DNA from: Roseburia_C amylophila | GTDB taxonomy: Bacteria; Bacillota; Clostridia; Lachnospirales; Lachnospiraceae | Assembly: GCF_025567465.1 (NCBI RefSeq) | Contig: NZ_JAOQKI010000023.1 | Location: 1-42,262 of the forward strand | DNA: 42,262 nucleotides | Reading direction: 5' to 3' | Translations under genes and position numbers: made by a program | Part shown: piece by piece, positions 8,734 to 18,634 of the stretch | How the letters are laid out: each line of letters begins with the position of its first letter | Position numbering within the stretch: position 1 is the stretch's first letter | Notes under the pieces: generated by a model | What the model was told of the DNA's origin: nothing | What the model saw: only the letters and a program-made list of their open reading frames with translations | Database searches by the model: none

Positions 8734-9924
8734 CTATATAAGCGCAAACATCATCATTACCAAAACTACGCATATAAGTGCTTCTCCCACAGCCTTAAGT
8801 ACCACAGTCACACCCTCCATAAATTCGTTAACCATTTCCCAATCAGGCATCCACGACTCATTATATGATGATTCATAAGAATAAGTCACTTCTTCTACCG
8901 GTATATCTACTGCTTCCCATTCCGGCATATCTATGTTATTGGATTTTTCAATTTCAATAGATGATGCCACTTTTAAGTTATCATTAAGTGCTTCTTCTAT
9001 TTCATACTTCACACTTGTGTTTTCTATTCCACTGCCATATTCCAATGTAAACACATTATTCCCTGCTTCTGCCGTAGTCGACAATACTGCTTTTGCATCC
9101 TGATCTATTGCAATTCCTATTGAAGAATTGACACTATATTGGTCATTTTGAAATAAATTTTCACTTGATACTTTAAAAGATTGCAACATCATCTGCTGTT
9201 TCTTTATTACCAAATTAACCGTTGACTGGTTTCCAAAATCTGTTGTTCCTTTCACGCTAACACAATAAGATGCCGTCATATCTACCCCTAATGGAACTGT
9301 AACCTCATATAGTCCTGCCTCTAATTCTACATCCGGAATGATTGATAATACCCATGCAGCAACTCGATTTATATACTCCAATTGTTCCTTTTCTGAAAGT
9401 GCTTCAAATTCATCATATGTCAAATTTAATCTTGAAACGGAAATAATATACTCTGCTGCTTCTTCTGCCTTTCCATCTTTAATTAAATTTCTTACAACAC
9501 TCTGCTGCATTTGGTCTAATCGTTCCCTGTCAGCCTCCAGTGTTGTTCTTAATTTTTCTATATCAAGATTTCCACCATTCGGATTAATATTATCTGCTAA
9601 GTCTGTAAAATATGTAATTATTGCATTTCCTGCCGTTACCAATCCGGCAACTGTTCCGATATGTCTGGTATCAACTTGCTGTACATCTGAAAAAATTTGC
9701 TCAATCTCTTCTTTTGTTGTAGAATGCTTGCTTATAATATTCTGATAATATCCTTCCATATTATCCAAATAGTCTGAAATACCAAGTTTGCTCAACCAGT
9801 CCTGTCCTGCCTGATTAAACTCTCCTTTTCCATTCTCAATTGTTTCCCATACACCGGAAGCAATAACATCATCAACATATTGCATTAACAGTTCTTTTGC
9901 CCCTGGCGAAAAATCTCTCATCAT
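8734..9924 (-). CDS. Putative T7SS effector with shared N-terminal module and C-terminal membrane helix
   Basis: This 396-residue protein starts MMRDFSPGAK, with AGGAGAG upstream. Residues 1-150 align almost without gaps with the Rhs toxin N-terminus, sharing RDFS, QYV-x-DV, a Trp near 26, IEQIF-x-DVQ, VDT, DLAD and NPNGGN. Residues 155-200 are helical. Residues 200-320 are rich in strands, and the end (GEALICVVLVMMMFALI) is a hydrophobic helix finishing the protein. There is no signal peptide. It is probably exported through the EssC system and acts on membranes, since the C-terminal helix and the membrane-anchored neighbours fit a pore-forming or membrane-inserting effector. The activity is inferred. 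Confidence 0.8.
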   Translation of the reverse strand: MMRDFSPGAKELLMQYVDDVIASGVWETIENGKGEFNQAGQDWLSKLGISDYLDNMEGYYQNIISKHSTTKEEIEQIFSDVQQVDTRHIGTVAGLVTAGNAIITYFTDLADNINPNGGNLDIEKLRTTLEADRERLDQMQQSVVRNLIKDGKAEEAAEYIISVSRLNLTYDEFEALSEKEQLEYINRVAAWVLSIIPDVELEAGLYEVTVPLGVDMTASYCVSVKGTTDFGNQSTVNLVIKKQQMMLQSFKVSSENLFQNDQYSVNSSIGIAIDQDAKAVLSTTAEAGNNVFTLEYGSGIENTSVKYEIEEALNDNLKVASSIEIEKSNNIDMPEWEAVDIPVEEVTYSYESSYNESWMPDWEMVNEFMEGVTVVLKAVGEALICVVLVMMMFALI

Positions 9925-9952
9925 ATTTTTCTCTCCTGTTCAATTTCATTTT

Positions 9953-10651
9953 TTACAGGTTGTCCCAGGTTTCTTCTGTTATAGAAAACACCTCTTTCGG
10001 ATAATCAATGTTTACCAACTCTCCTCCTGTAGATAAATCCTTTGCAACAACATGAATTGACCACTCTGCATTCCCATTTAATATCTGATACATTTCTGAA
10101 TTAAAAAATATAATCATTAGTTCTGCCGTAAATGTAAGTCCGTTTGCCTTCTGAGCTACCTGACAATTAACTTCGGTATAATCATCCGAAACCGATATTT
10201 TATACAATTCATCTTCATCTGTTTTTTCTAATTCATTACTAATATTTTTTTCGGCTTTCTTTATCCATTTTTCCTTTTGTTTTTCATTCAACTCTATAAT
10301 AATGTTCTTTTCTTCATCCAAATATATATATTGGCAATACTCAGTTGCTCCACGTATTTCTTTTATAAAATCAGTTGCATTCGTATATATAGCTGTAATT
10401 TCAAATTTCTGTAATCCTGTGTTATCGTAATTTTTGTAATAATCCTTCGTCAAATCATAATTTTCATTTATTTTTTTTATTTCCATTCCAAACGAATTTT
10501 CATCTGCACTTAATATAATTGTATCCTCTTCTTCTCCTGTTTCTGTTTTCTCCGGTATTACCTGCTCCTTTTTATATATTACAAGCGCTGCCACAATTCC
10601 TATCACTAATATTGCTATCACTATAATTCCCATTATGTTTTTCTTCTTCAT
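9953..10651 (-). CDS. Single-span membrane protein, paralogue 5 (upstream of the effector)
   Basis: This protein has 232 residues from MKKKNIMGI, chosen because GGAGG lies eight bases before this ATG rather than before an ATG five codons upstream. It is the most divergent of the six copies: the usual ADENPFG reads ADENSFG, and the RESGYC segment reads IRGATEYCQY. Its last codons end about 30 bp before the effector start, making it the closest upstream partner. That position and divergence make it a good candidate for the cognate immunity protein. Confidence 0.8.
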   Translation of the reverse strand: MKKKNIMGIIVIAILVIGIVAALVIYKKEQVIPEKTETGEEEDTIILSADENSFGMEIKKINENYDLTKDYYKNYDNTGLQKFEITAIYTNATDFIKEIRGATEYCQYIYLDEEKNIIIELNEKQKEKWIKKAEKNISNELEKTDEDELYKISVSDDYTEVNCQVAQKANGLTFTAELMIIFFNSEMYQILNGNAEWSIHVVAKDLSTGGELVNIDYPKEVFSITEETWDNL

Positions 10652-10714
10652 TCTTATTTCCTCCACTTTCTTATGATAATACCGCTGAAATTGCTATTGA
10701 TACTCCACCTATTT

Positions 10715-11425
10715 TTACAAGTTGTCCCAGGTTTCAATTGATAAGTTATAATCCTCATCTGGGAATTTTATATTTTCCAATTCATTTCCTGTTTCCATAT
10801 CAGTTACGATAATCTGTAATGACCAGTCTTTGTTTCCATTCAGCACCTGATATATTTCTGAATCATATGTTAATGTCATAAGTAAACCCGAATGTATCGT
10901 GGCGATATTTTGATGGTTTAATATTTCTTTTGACACTTCCATATATAGCGTTTTACAATCATCACTAATATTAAAACGATATAACTCTTCATCCTGACTT
11001 TGCTCTATTACCCTTTTCATATCCTTTTCCGTCAATTCCAACCAATTTTTTCGCTGCTGTTCTGTTATTTCTGCAACCAGTCCCTCTTCTTTGCTTTCAT
11101 ATCCATATTGGCAATATCCGGATTCTCTCATCTCGGCAATATACGTCCTTTTATCCGTAAAAATAACTGGAATGATATACTTTTGTAGTCCTGTATTGTC
11201 ATAATCTTTATAATAATTTCTTGTCAAATCATAGTTTTCATTTATCTTTTTTATCTCTATTCCAAACGGATTCTCATCTGCACTTAATACTACTGTCTCC
11301 GGTTCTTCCCCGACCTGTGATTTTTCCGGCACCATCTGCATCTTTTTATATACTATCAGTGCAGCCACTATTCCAATTGCAAACAATGCTATAATGATTA
11401 TCCCCACTACATTTTTCTTTTTCAT
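10715..11425 (-). CDS. Single-span membrane protein, paralogue 4
   Basis: This 236-residue protein has the same plan: cytoplasmic MKKKN, a membrane helix, then an external domain. Long stretches, including the region around YCQYGYESKEEGLVAE, are the same as in the copy at 8005-8715, with differences concentrated near residues 165-195. The paired copies bracket the 396-residue effector gene and paralogue 5, as expected if one arose from the other by duplication across that unit. Confidence 0.8.
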   Translation of the reverse strand: MKKKNVVGIIIIALFAIGIVAALIVYKKMQMVPEKSQVGEEPETVVLSADENPFGIEIKKINENYDLTRNYYKDYDNTGLQKYIIPVIFTDKRTYIAEMRESGYCQYGYESKEEGLVAEITEQQRKNWLELTEKDMKRVIEQSQDEELYRFNISDDCKTLYMEVSKEILNHQNIATIHSGLLMTLTYDSEIYQVLNGNKDWSLQIIVTDMETGNELENIKFPDEDYNLSIETWDNL

Positions 11426-11473
11426 TATTATGTATCTTCACTTTCCTATCTTTTGTATAAAATAATTACCATT

Positions 11474-12175
11474 TTACATATTGTCCCAATTTTCAATAGA
11501 TATATGATATCCCTCTTCTGGGAAATTTATATTCATTAATTCACCACCTGTTTCTAAATCTTTTCCAACAATGTGTATTGCCCAATCTGTTTTTCCATTC
11601 AGTACCTGATATATTTCCGAATCATATATCAATGACATAACAAGTGCTGTATGTGTTGTTGTTTTTCCATTTAGTATTTCTTTTGAAATTTCCAATTGAA
11701 GTTCTTCATAGTTATGAGTAAATTTAAAACTATAAAACCCTTTTTCACCTTGTCCTATAATTCTATTGATATCATTTACAGTATAATTAAGCCACTCTTC
11801 TTTCTGCTGCTCTGTCATTTCTGCTATTATATTATCTTCCTCATCTATATAACCATATTGACAATATCCTGATTCCCTTAACTCGGCAATATATGTCCTT
11901 TCATCTATTGCAATATTAGGTAAAACAAATTTCTCCAATCCATTATTATCATAATTTTTATAATAATTTTTTGTCAGATCATAATTTTCATTTATCTTTT
12001 TTATCTCTACTCCGAACGGATTCTCATCCGCACTTAGTACTACTGTCTCCGGTTCTTCCCCGACCTCTGGCTGTTCCAATGCTTTCTGTTCTCTTTTATA
12101 CTGCATCAGTGCTGCAGCTATTCCGATTACAAATAATGCTATAATGATTATCCCTACTATGTTTTTCTTTTTCAT
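11474..12175 (-). CDS. Single-span membrane protein, paralogue 3
   Basis: This protein has 233 residues. The N-terminal 60 residues (helix plus linker YKREQKALEQPEVGEE) match paralogue 2 almost exactly, while the second half differs, so the family appears to vary by exchanging C-terminal halves behind a constant anchor. AAGGA precedes the ATG. It is followed by 48 bp to paralogue 4. Confidence 0.8.
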   Translation of the reverse strand: MKKKNIVGIIIIALFVIGIAAALMQYKREQKALEQPEVGEEPETVVLSADENPFGVEIKKINENYDLTKNYYKNYDNNGLEKFVLPNIAIDERTYIAELRESGYCQYGYIDEEDNIIAEMTEQQKEEWLNYTVNDINRIIGQGEKGFYSFKFTHNYEELQLEISKEILNGKTTTHTALVMSLIYDSEIYQVLNGKTDWAIHIVGKDLETGGELMNINFPEEGYHISIENWDNM

Positions 12176-12262
12176 TCTTCTTTTCCTTCTAAAGTATATA
12201 ATTGTTATATTTTAATTCTTTCGCCTATCTTTAATGAACTAAGATTATTCTGTTACTGCATT

Positions 12263-12955
12263 TTATTCATCCCACATTTCTGCTGACAAATTCCATTCTT
12301 CCTTCGGAAAATTGATATTAGAAAGTTCTCGTCCCGTTTCAAAATCTTTTGTCACTATATTAACTGACCAATTATCATTTCCATTAAGTATCTGATATAT
12401 TTCAATTTCCTCCAGCAAACGCATTATATTATCCATAACTTTCGTAGCATGTGCATTAATTGATACATCAGCTTCAATCATCGTATAATTCTCTGATACA
12501 GAAAATTTATACAAATCTTCTCCATCAGCCGATAATACTGTTTTATGAATAACCGCCTCTGTATTGCCAATCCAATCTTCTTTCTGCTGTTCCGTCATTT
12601 CTGCTATTATATTATCTTCCTCATCTATATAACCATATTTACAATATCCCGATTCCCTTAATGCTATAATGTATGACCTTTCATCTGTAGTGATATTAGG
12701 TATAACAAATTTCTCCAATCCCTTATTATCATAATTTTTATAATAATCCCTTGTCAGGTCATAATTTTCATTTATCTTTTTTATTTCTACTCCGAACGGA
12801 TTCTCATCCGCACTTAATACTACTGTCTCCGGTTCTTCCCCAACCTCTGGCTGTTCCAATGCTGTCTGTTCTCTTTTATACTGCATCAGTGCTGCAGCTA
12901 TTCCGATTACAAATAATGCTATAATGATTATTCCTACTATGTTTTTCTTTTTCAT
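12263..12955 (-). CDS. Single-span membrane protein, paralogue 2
   Basis: This is the shortest copy (230 residues), ending AEMWDE where the others end in WDNL or similar. The first 130 residues are close to paralogue 3; from there it diverges (DVSINAHATKVMDNI). An 87-bp A/T-rich gap without a clear promoter or terminator separates it from paralogue 3, the largest gap in the array. Confidence 0.8.
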   Translation of the reverse strand: MKKKNIVGIIIIALFVIGIAAALMQYKREQTALEQPEVGEEPETVVLSADENPFGVEIKKINENYDLTRDYYKNYDNKGLEKFVIPNITTDERSYIIALRESGYCKYGYIDEEDNIIAEMTEQQKEDWIGNTEAVIHKTVLSADGEDLYKFSVSENYTMIEADVSINAHATKVMDNIMRLLEEIEIYQILNGNDNWSVNIVTKDFETGRELSNINFPKEEWNLSAEMWDE

Positions 12956-12995
12956 TTTTCTTTTCCTTCTATATTTTCAAAATATATGTTCCTTA

Positions 12996-13706
12996 TCATT
13001 CGTTTGTTTTTACTTTTTCCCACATATCTGGTGATAGACGAAATTTTTCTTTTGGAAATTGAATATTCATCATCTCTTTCTGTGTTTCCATATCATTTAC
13101 CATAATATGAATCGACCACTTCTCATTGCCATTAAAAATCTGATATAGTTCAGAATCATAAATTAATACTATAAGTGCTTCTCCCACTTCATCAATCAAT
13201 GCACTTTGGTCAATATCCAACTTGATAACTGTATAATCATCTTCAACTGTAAATTTATATAACTCTTCGCTTTCCAGTGAATTCAGCTCTTCATCGATTT
13301 CATCTATGGCTCTGTCGATCCATTCTTCTTTTTGCTTTTGAGTCATCTCAATATATACTACTTGCTCTTCTTCATCTAGCCAGGCATACTTGCAATATCC
13401 TGATTCCCGCAATTCTACGATATATTCTCTTTCATCTGTAAAAATCCCTGTTATTTTAAATTCTTCCAATCCTGTATCATCGTAATTTTTATAATAATCC
13501 CTTGTCAGGTCATAATTTTCATTTATCTTTTTTATCTCTACTCCGAACGGATTCTCATCCATACTTAATACTATTGTCTCCGGTTCTTTCCCGGCCTCTG
13601 GCTGTTCCAATGCTGTCTGTTCTCTTTTATACTGCATCAATGCAACAGCTATTCCGATTACAAATAATGCTATAACAATTAACCCTGCCACATTCCTTTT
13701 CTTCAT
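12996..13706 (-). CDS. Single-span membrane protein, paralogue 1 (first of the array)
   Basis: This 236-residue copy is the first after the WXG100 gene, with GAGGAG ahead of its ATG. The conserved motif reads MDENPFG instead of ADENPFG. Its central region has an acidic helix (IDEIDEELNSLESEELYKF) and its end is unique (WEKVKTNE). The cytoplasmic end starts MKKRN. The domain after the helix is predicted to be outside the cell membrane. Confidence 0.8.
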   Translation of the reverse strand: MKKRNVAGLIVIALFVIGIAVALMQYKREQTALEQPEAGKEPETIVLSMDENPFGVEIKKINENYDLTRDYYKNYDDTGLEEFKITGIFTDEREYIVELRESGYCKYAWLDEEEQVVYIEMTQKQKEEWIDRAIDEIDEELNSLESEELYKFTVEDDYTVIKLDIDQSALIDEVGEALIVLIYDSELYQIFNGNEKWSIHIMVNDMETQKEMMNIQFPKEKFRLSPDMWEKVKTNE

Positions 13707-13734
13707 GTTTAAGCTCCTCTTTTATCAGAAGAAC

Positions 13735-13753
13735 TGCCTGTTTTTTACAGGCA
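13735..13753 (-). terminator. Hairpin after the WXG100 gene (partial terminator or mRNA-stabilising stem)
   Basis: TGCCTGT and ACAGGCA form a perfect seven-base stem around a five-base T/A loop, about 24 bp after the WXG100 stop. On the minus strand the stem is followed by GTTCTTCTG, a weak U-rich run, so it is at most a leaky terminator. A hairpin here could let the abundant WXG100 message accumulate separately from the downstream paralogue array. Confidence 0.5.
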
Positions 13754-13776
13754 ATCCTCCCAACTTATTTTTGCAA

Positions 13777-14070
13777 TTATCCTCTAACTGCTGCTGCACC
13801 CTGTGCATCATCATCCTGTCTGTTCTGCATGTAACTCTGGATGAAATCAGAAATGCTCTGGATAGCATCTCTTGCATTTTCAAGTGCCGGTTTGTACTCA
13901 TCTTCGAATCTTTCGATAAATGCATCTGCTGTCTGGTTAGTCCAGCCACCCTGTAATTCCCCATTCATCTTTACCAAAGCCTGAATTACCTCATCCAGTG
14001 CTTCTGCCTGATTCGCATAAACACTAACTCCTGATGTAAGTACCTCATAATCCACTTTGTTTACTGCCAT
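13777..14070 (-). CDS. WXG100 family protein (EsxA-like)
   Basis: This 97-residue protein starts at MAVNKVDYEV, with AAGGAGG placed well upstream; a start 18 codons earlier has no ribosome site and would run into the EssC end. It is a helical hairpin with the turn at residues 41-45 reading G-G-W-T-N, a W-x-N variant of W-x-G. The C-terminal helix continues to FIQSYMQNRQ and is followed by an Asp/Ala-rich tail. It is the small secreted substrate or co-substrate of the EssC machine and the closest gene downstream of it. Confidence 0.93.
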   Translation of the reverse strand: MAVNKVDYEVLTSGVSVYANQAEALDEVIQALVKMNGELQGGWTNQTADAFIERFEDEYKPALENARDAIQSISDFIQSYMQNRQDDDAQGAAAVRG

Positions 14071-14120
14071 TTTTCTTTTCCTCCTTAAATTTTTTATGGT
14101 TAACTGCTTTGCAGTATCCA

Positions 14121-17100
14121 TCAACTTAGTTTTACGGTTTTTAATTTTGTCAGTTCATTCTCACAAATATAGAATGCATCACATGGTTCAATTGGTTTTG
14201 CGTATTTCTTTGCCACACTGATTGAAATATCACACATTTTAATATTCGCTGCATCTTCAAATATAAGATATCTTCGATTATCTTTCACTACTTTTAACAG
14301 CTCCGGTGCATTAAATGCAATATTGGCATTTTCTACATTTGTCATCAAAATAAATATTTTCATGGTGCGGTATTTTCCTAACCAGCTTCTGATAGCGGCA
14401 ATTTCCTGCTTATTTCCGCTTATATCTGCAATGGCATCTGCACTCTCAATGATAAGTACAATCCATGGCTCATCCTCCAGTACATCAAGTTGTCCTTCCG
14501 AGAACTGCTCATAGCGCATCTGTACTCTCTGATCAATCTCATCAATTACTGTCTGCAATGTTTCTGATGTATTCACATACAGTGCCGTCTTAGGGTGAAA
14601 CTCATACTCACCCCATTTACGTGTCATATCATCTAAGATATATAATTCTGCCTCGCCAAAGCCATTTTGTAATACAGACTCTATAAAATATTTTGCAAAA
14701 ATGTCCTTGCCCTTTTCTTTTTTACCGGAAAGGGTCAACATTCCACCGGAAGTAAAATCGATTGCATCCGGTAATACCGTGTTATAATCCAATCCCAATA
14801 CCACACTGCCCTGCTTCTGATAGGATGGATATACCTTCTGTATATATTCGGCATTCAGTTCCTTTGGTATCTCCGGAATCACCCGTGCCTTCTGACCGGC
14901 ATATTTTCCATTCTGCATTTCTACAAATTTCCGGATTTCCTGTACTCGTTCAAATTCTTTCTCTCCTTCAAAGGATAAGTACATCTGACATTCAAATATA
15001 TTTTTATTTATCTGAACCAGACTGCGTCCCGGTATATCCGGAAGTTTCATTCTGCAGCCCTCAAACATCATTCCATATTCGGATGTCTCATTACAGAACA
15101 GCGTAATTCTTCCTTCAAAGTTATTTAAATAGCGATATCCTATGCCCGAAGTCTGTGCGTTCGCAACAACAAATGAAATTCCTACTGCAATACCATCTCT
15201 GCACAATGGAAGCAGATAATCCTGATCCTGAAGATACATTTCCTTTAAAGCGGTCAGATTATCTATGAAAACAATAATCTGTGGTAAATCTGTTTTTCCC
15301 GTTTCCTTATATGCAACAAAGGAGCTGACTCCTGCCTCTGCAAATCTCTCTTTTCTGTTCTTTACTTCTGTATTTAACAACTTAAAAAGATTTTTTAGCT
15401 TCTCATCATCGGAAACACATACCACACCACCGCAATGATTCAATTCTGCAAAATTCTTAAGAATCATCGAGCCAAAATCAATCATATACATATTTACTTC
15501 TGATGGTGCGTAATTACCTGCTATACTTCGAATAATGGTCTGCAATACATTGGTCTTTCCACATTGTGCTGATCCGATAATCATATAATTCTGTGATGTA
15601 ACATTCAGATTCAATGCCTCCTGCAACTGTCTGTCCGGGTCATCCAGCAGACCGACTGTCGCATAAATTTCCTCGGTATCTCTTCTTGCAGAATCTATAT
15701 AATACAGAATTTCCGGCAATGGCGGCATACAGATATCCGGCAGCTTTGTAATATGTTCTTTTTTACAATAATCGGCAATATATTCTACAATTGCTTCTAA
15801 CTGATTCTTATTATGTGCATCCTTCCGTTTCTCTTTTTTCTTCTGATATACCACTTTACGCATTCCGGCAAAATTAAGCTGACTGATTTGAAACTCTTTG
15901 CTTCCCTCTGTATCTTCCATCGTAGCCGGTGCCCCGCTATAGGCAGATTGAAACAATTCAAAAATTTCATTGTTTCCAACCTGAAGATATGCCCGTCCGG
16001 GCTCCTTAATCTCTGCTGCCAGCGGTGTCTTTAAAACCTCATTACTATCTTCTTTCGACTGCACTTTCAGGCACAGCTTGAATTTAGAGTTTGACCAAAT
16101 CTGTCCGTCCACTACTCCACTCGGTTTCTGTGTTGCAAGAATCAGATGGACACCAAGACTTCGTCCGATTCGTGCCGCACTGATCAATTCCTTCATAAAA
16201 TCCGGCTGTTCAGCCTTTAATTCTGCAAACTCATCCACGATTATTACAAGATGTGGTAAAGCAACGGTAACTCTCTTTTCTTTATACAGTTCTATGTATT
16301 TATCAATATGATTTACGCCTGCTTCTGCAAAGAGGTTCTGTCTTTTCATCAATTCTGCCTTGATGGATTTTAAGGAACGCTGTACCTCATTTCCATCAAT
16401 ATTGGTAATTGCGCCAATTAAATGAGGCAGGTCTCGGAACTGATTTACCATTCCACCACCTTTAAAATCAATTATGACGAAGCCAATTTCATAGGGATGA
16501 AAAATTGTTGCTGCCGACAAAATATAACTTTGTAAAATCTCACTCTTTCCGGAACCTGTTGTTCCTGCCACCAGACCATGCGGTCCATGAGCTTTCTCAT
16601 GCAAATTAAGTGTAACGATTTCATCCTTGGCATTTACACCTAATGGGGCTGCCATAGATTTAAATATCTGTGACTCCTGCCAGCGCTGTGCCAGATTTAA
16701 ATCTTCAACCGTAAATATATGCAGCAATTCATATAATGTAATATTTTTTCTAAGTGAATTCTCAAGGCTTATTTCTTCGCAATAAACCGGGGCAAGCTTT
16801 TCTGCCACATCTGCTGCCTGCTTATCGGTTATGGTATGATATTCAAATTGTTTTATCTGATTTCCATCCTCTGCCTTGCAGATGACTCCTTCACTTTCTG
16901 AATGTAATTCTATAATTTCATCACAATGCAGCGGCAGTTCCTCTGCACTGTTTTCAAAAAATACAAAAGTCATTCCAAGCTCTGATGCCTGCTCGATGTA
17001 GCGGGATATCGGATGATTCTTTATGCCGAATTCATTTTCCACAAGTACAATTCCATAGTATGGGATTTCTTCTGTCTGCTCCCGATAAGTCAGTTCCCGG

Positions 17101-18632
17101 AACAGACTCTCAAAAATATTATTTTTACTTTCATTATCGAAAACAATATTTCTTATTCCACCGGCATTCATAAGATGTGGCAGGAAGCGTGCCCACTGAT
17201 ACCTTTTTTCATCATCCACCAGCATATAGAGCCGGACATCTCCATAGTAATGACGAACCGCAATATCTATTACGATATTCTTAAACATTCCATACAAAGC
17301 TTCTTTCGTGCCAACAATACCAATTGCATTAGAATCTTTCATATCTGAGCAAATCGGTGCTCCGTCAATATGTTCAAAAAGCTGATAGATTTTTTCAGGC
17401 ATTTCCGTCAGCTCATCTCCAACCTCCAACCGCTCCTGTTTCTTATAGTCAATCGGACGGCTGGATGCAATGGTTCCCTGTCCCAGATATATATGTAAAA
17501 AGTCTTCATCCTCCCTGGTCTTTTCAAACAGCCTTCTGTCAAAATGCATTGCCGTATCTATATCCTGCTGCACATTACAATACATTTCATTTAAGCTATC
17601 CAGTTCTTCCTGTCTTTCTGTTGCTACTTCTAACTTTTTCTTTTCAATATAATTGGTATATTTACGAATACGTTCTGCGCATTCCCGTTTATATTGTTTT
17701 CTTCCTGAAACAAATCCCAGAATTGAAGTTACAATACCAAGTCCCATAGAACATATACTGAAAATAATATAAGAACCTCCGGAAGTATTCATAACTCCGC
17801 GGACAACAATCATCAGCGCCAGCATTGCCACTGTTGGCATTAATGTCAAAACAATATTATTCTCAGGTTTTTTCGGAATTGCCGGTGCATCTAGGATTTC
17901 AATCTTTTCATCGGATAACTGCTTTTTTATTCTGGTATTCCGATTAAACAGCGGATAATGGAAATTATTCGTATGTGTACTGACTTCCTTCATCTCACCA
18001 TTTGCGACCTTCAGATTTTCCCTGTCAAAAAATATCTTTCTGTCCTTATAATAAAAATGAAATTCTGCAACGGAAAAGAAATCACTGTCTTTCAATTCTG
18101 TCTTGTTCATCAGCTTTCTGCCATTCAGATATACACCATATTCTGAAACAATCTCTTCCAATTGACACTGTGTACCATTTAAAGTAAGTCTTATCTTGCT
18201 GTCGCTGCTGAATTTGCTATTTAAAATAATATCCGCTGTCGCATCAGTCGCAATATCTATCGTTCCGGTAATTTCCAGATAATAGTTATAGTCCGGCACT
18301 CTGGCTTCAAAATCAATTAAAAAGCGTAATTCAAATGCTTCATTTCCCGTTGATGCATAACAGACAGAAAGCACATTCCCATGCCTTACCTCTGTTGACA
18401 GAAGCTTTCGCATATCACCCCTGCTAAAATAAACATCATCTGAGCACTCTAAGTTCCAGCTTTTTCCATTTTTTCTAAACTCCATTTCGATTCCGGTAAA
18501 AAACGCTTCCGGATTCAATCGAAATTCACAGGATGAACCTGTTCCCAATTTAACCCGGTCCATATCCGGCTGAATCTCAAATTCCTTATACACTGTTCTG
18601 TTGCTGACAATTACTTTGTATTGATATTCCAT
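14121..18632 (-). CDS. essC: T7SSb motor ATPase EssC (FtsK/SpoIIIE family)
   Basis: This 1503-residue protein is full length for EssC. Residues 1-240 contain two FHA-like beta domains. Two transmembrane helices lie at about 259-308. The first FtsK/SpoIIIE domain has Walker A GTTGSGKS (Lys696) and Walker B LVIIVDEFAE. The second has GSAQCGKT (Lys1026) and IIVFIDN. The third is degenerate (SGKKEKGKD, Lys1309) with WIVLIIESAD. It drives export of WXG100 and toxin substrates across the membrane. The ATG lies two bases after the YukD/EsaB-like stop codon, so translation is coupled. Confidence 0.97.
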   Translation of the reverse strand: MEYQYKVIVSNRTVYKEFEIQPDMDRVKLGTGSSCEFRLNPEAFFTGIEMEFRKNGKSWNLECSDDVYFSRGDMRKLLSTEVRHGNVLSVCYASTGNEAFELRFLIDFEARVPDYNYYLEITGTIDIATDATADIILNSKFSSDSKIRLTLNGTQCQLEEIVSEYGVYLNGRKLMNKTELKDSDFFSVAEFHFYYKDRKIFFDRENLKVANGEMKEVSTHTNNFHYPLFNRNTRIKKQLSDEKIEILDAPAIPKKPENNIVLTLMPTVAMLALMIVVRGVMNTSGGSYIIFSICSMGLGIVTSILGFVSGRKQYKRECAERIRKYTNYIEKKKLEVATERQEELDSLNEMYCNVQQDIDTAMHFDRRLFEKTREDEDFLHIYLGQGTIASSRPIDYKKQERLEVGDELTEMPEKIYQLFEHIDGAPICSDMKDSNAIGIVGTKEALYGMFKNIVIDIAVRHYYGDVRLYMLVDDEKRYQWARFLPHLMNAGGIRNIVFDNESKNNIFESLFRELTYREQTEEIPYYGIVLVENEFGIKNHPISRYIEQASELGMTFVFFENSAEELPLHCDEIIELHSESEGVICKAEDGNQIKQFEYHTITDKQAADVAEKLAPVYCEEISLENSLRKNITLYELLHIFTVEDLNLAQRWQESQIFKSMAAPLGVNAKDEIVTLNLHEKAHGPHGLVAGTTGSGKSEILQSYILSAATIFHPYEIGFVIIDFKGGGMVNQFRDLPHLIGAITNIDGNEVQRSLKSIKAELMKRQNLFAEAGVNHIDKYIELYKEKRVTVALPHLVIIVDEFAELKAEQPDFMKELISAARIGRSLGVHLILATQKPSGVVDGQIWSNSKFKLCLKVQSKEDSNEVLKTPLAAEIKEPGRAYLQVGNNEIFELFQSAYSGAPATMEDTEGSKEFQISQLNFAGMRKVVYQKKKEKRKDAHNKNQLEAIVEYIADYCKKEHITKLPDICMPPLPEILYYIDSARRDTEEIYATVGLLDDPDRQLQEALNLNVTSQNYMIIGSAQCGKTNVLQTIIRSIAGNYAPSEVNMYMIDFGSMILKNFAELNHCGGVVCVSDDEKLKNLFKLLNTEVKNRKERFAEAGVSSFVAYKETGKTDLPQIIVFIDNLTALKEMYLQDQDYLLPLCRDGIAVGISFVVANAQTSGIGYRYLNNFEGRITLFCNETSEYGMMFEGCRMKLPDIPGRSLVQINKNIFECQMYLSFEGEKEFERVQEIRKFVEMQNGKYAGQKARVIPEIPKELNAEYIQKVYPSYQKQGSVVLGLDYNTVLPDAIDFTSGGMLTLSGKKEKGKDIFAKYFIESVLQNGFGEAELYILDDMTRKWGEYEFHPKTALYVNTSETLQTVIDEIDQRVQMRYEQFSEGQLDVLEDEPWIVLIIESADAIADISGNKQEIAAIRSWLGKYRTMKIFILMTNVENANIAFNAPELLKVVKDNRRYLIFEDAANIKMCDISISVAKKYAKPIEPCDAFYICENELTKLKTVKLS

Positions 18633-18634
18633 CT

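Noticed and set aside
13725..13964. 79-codon minus-strand frame overlapping the WXG100 gene
   Set aside because: It is out of frame with the conserved WXG100 protein, which has a strong ribosome site and the expected W-x-N turn.
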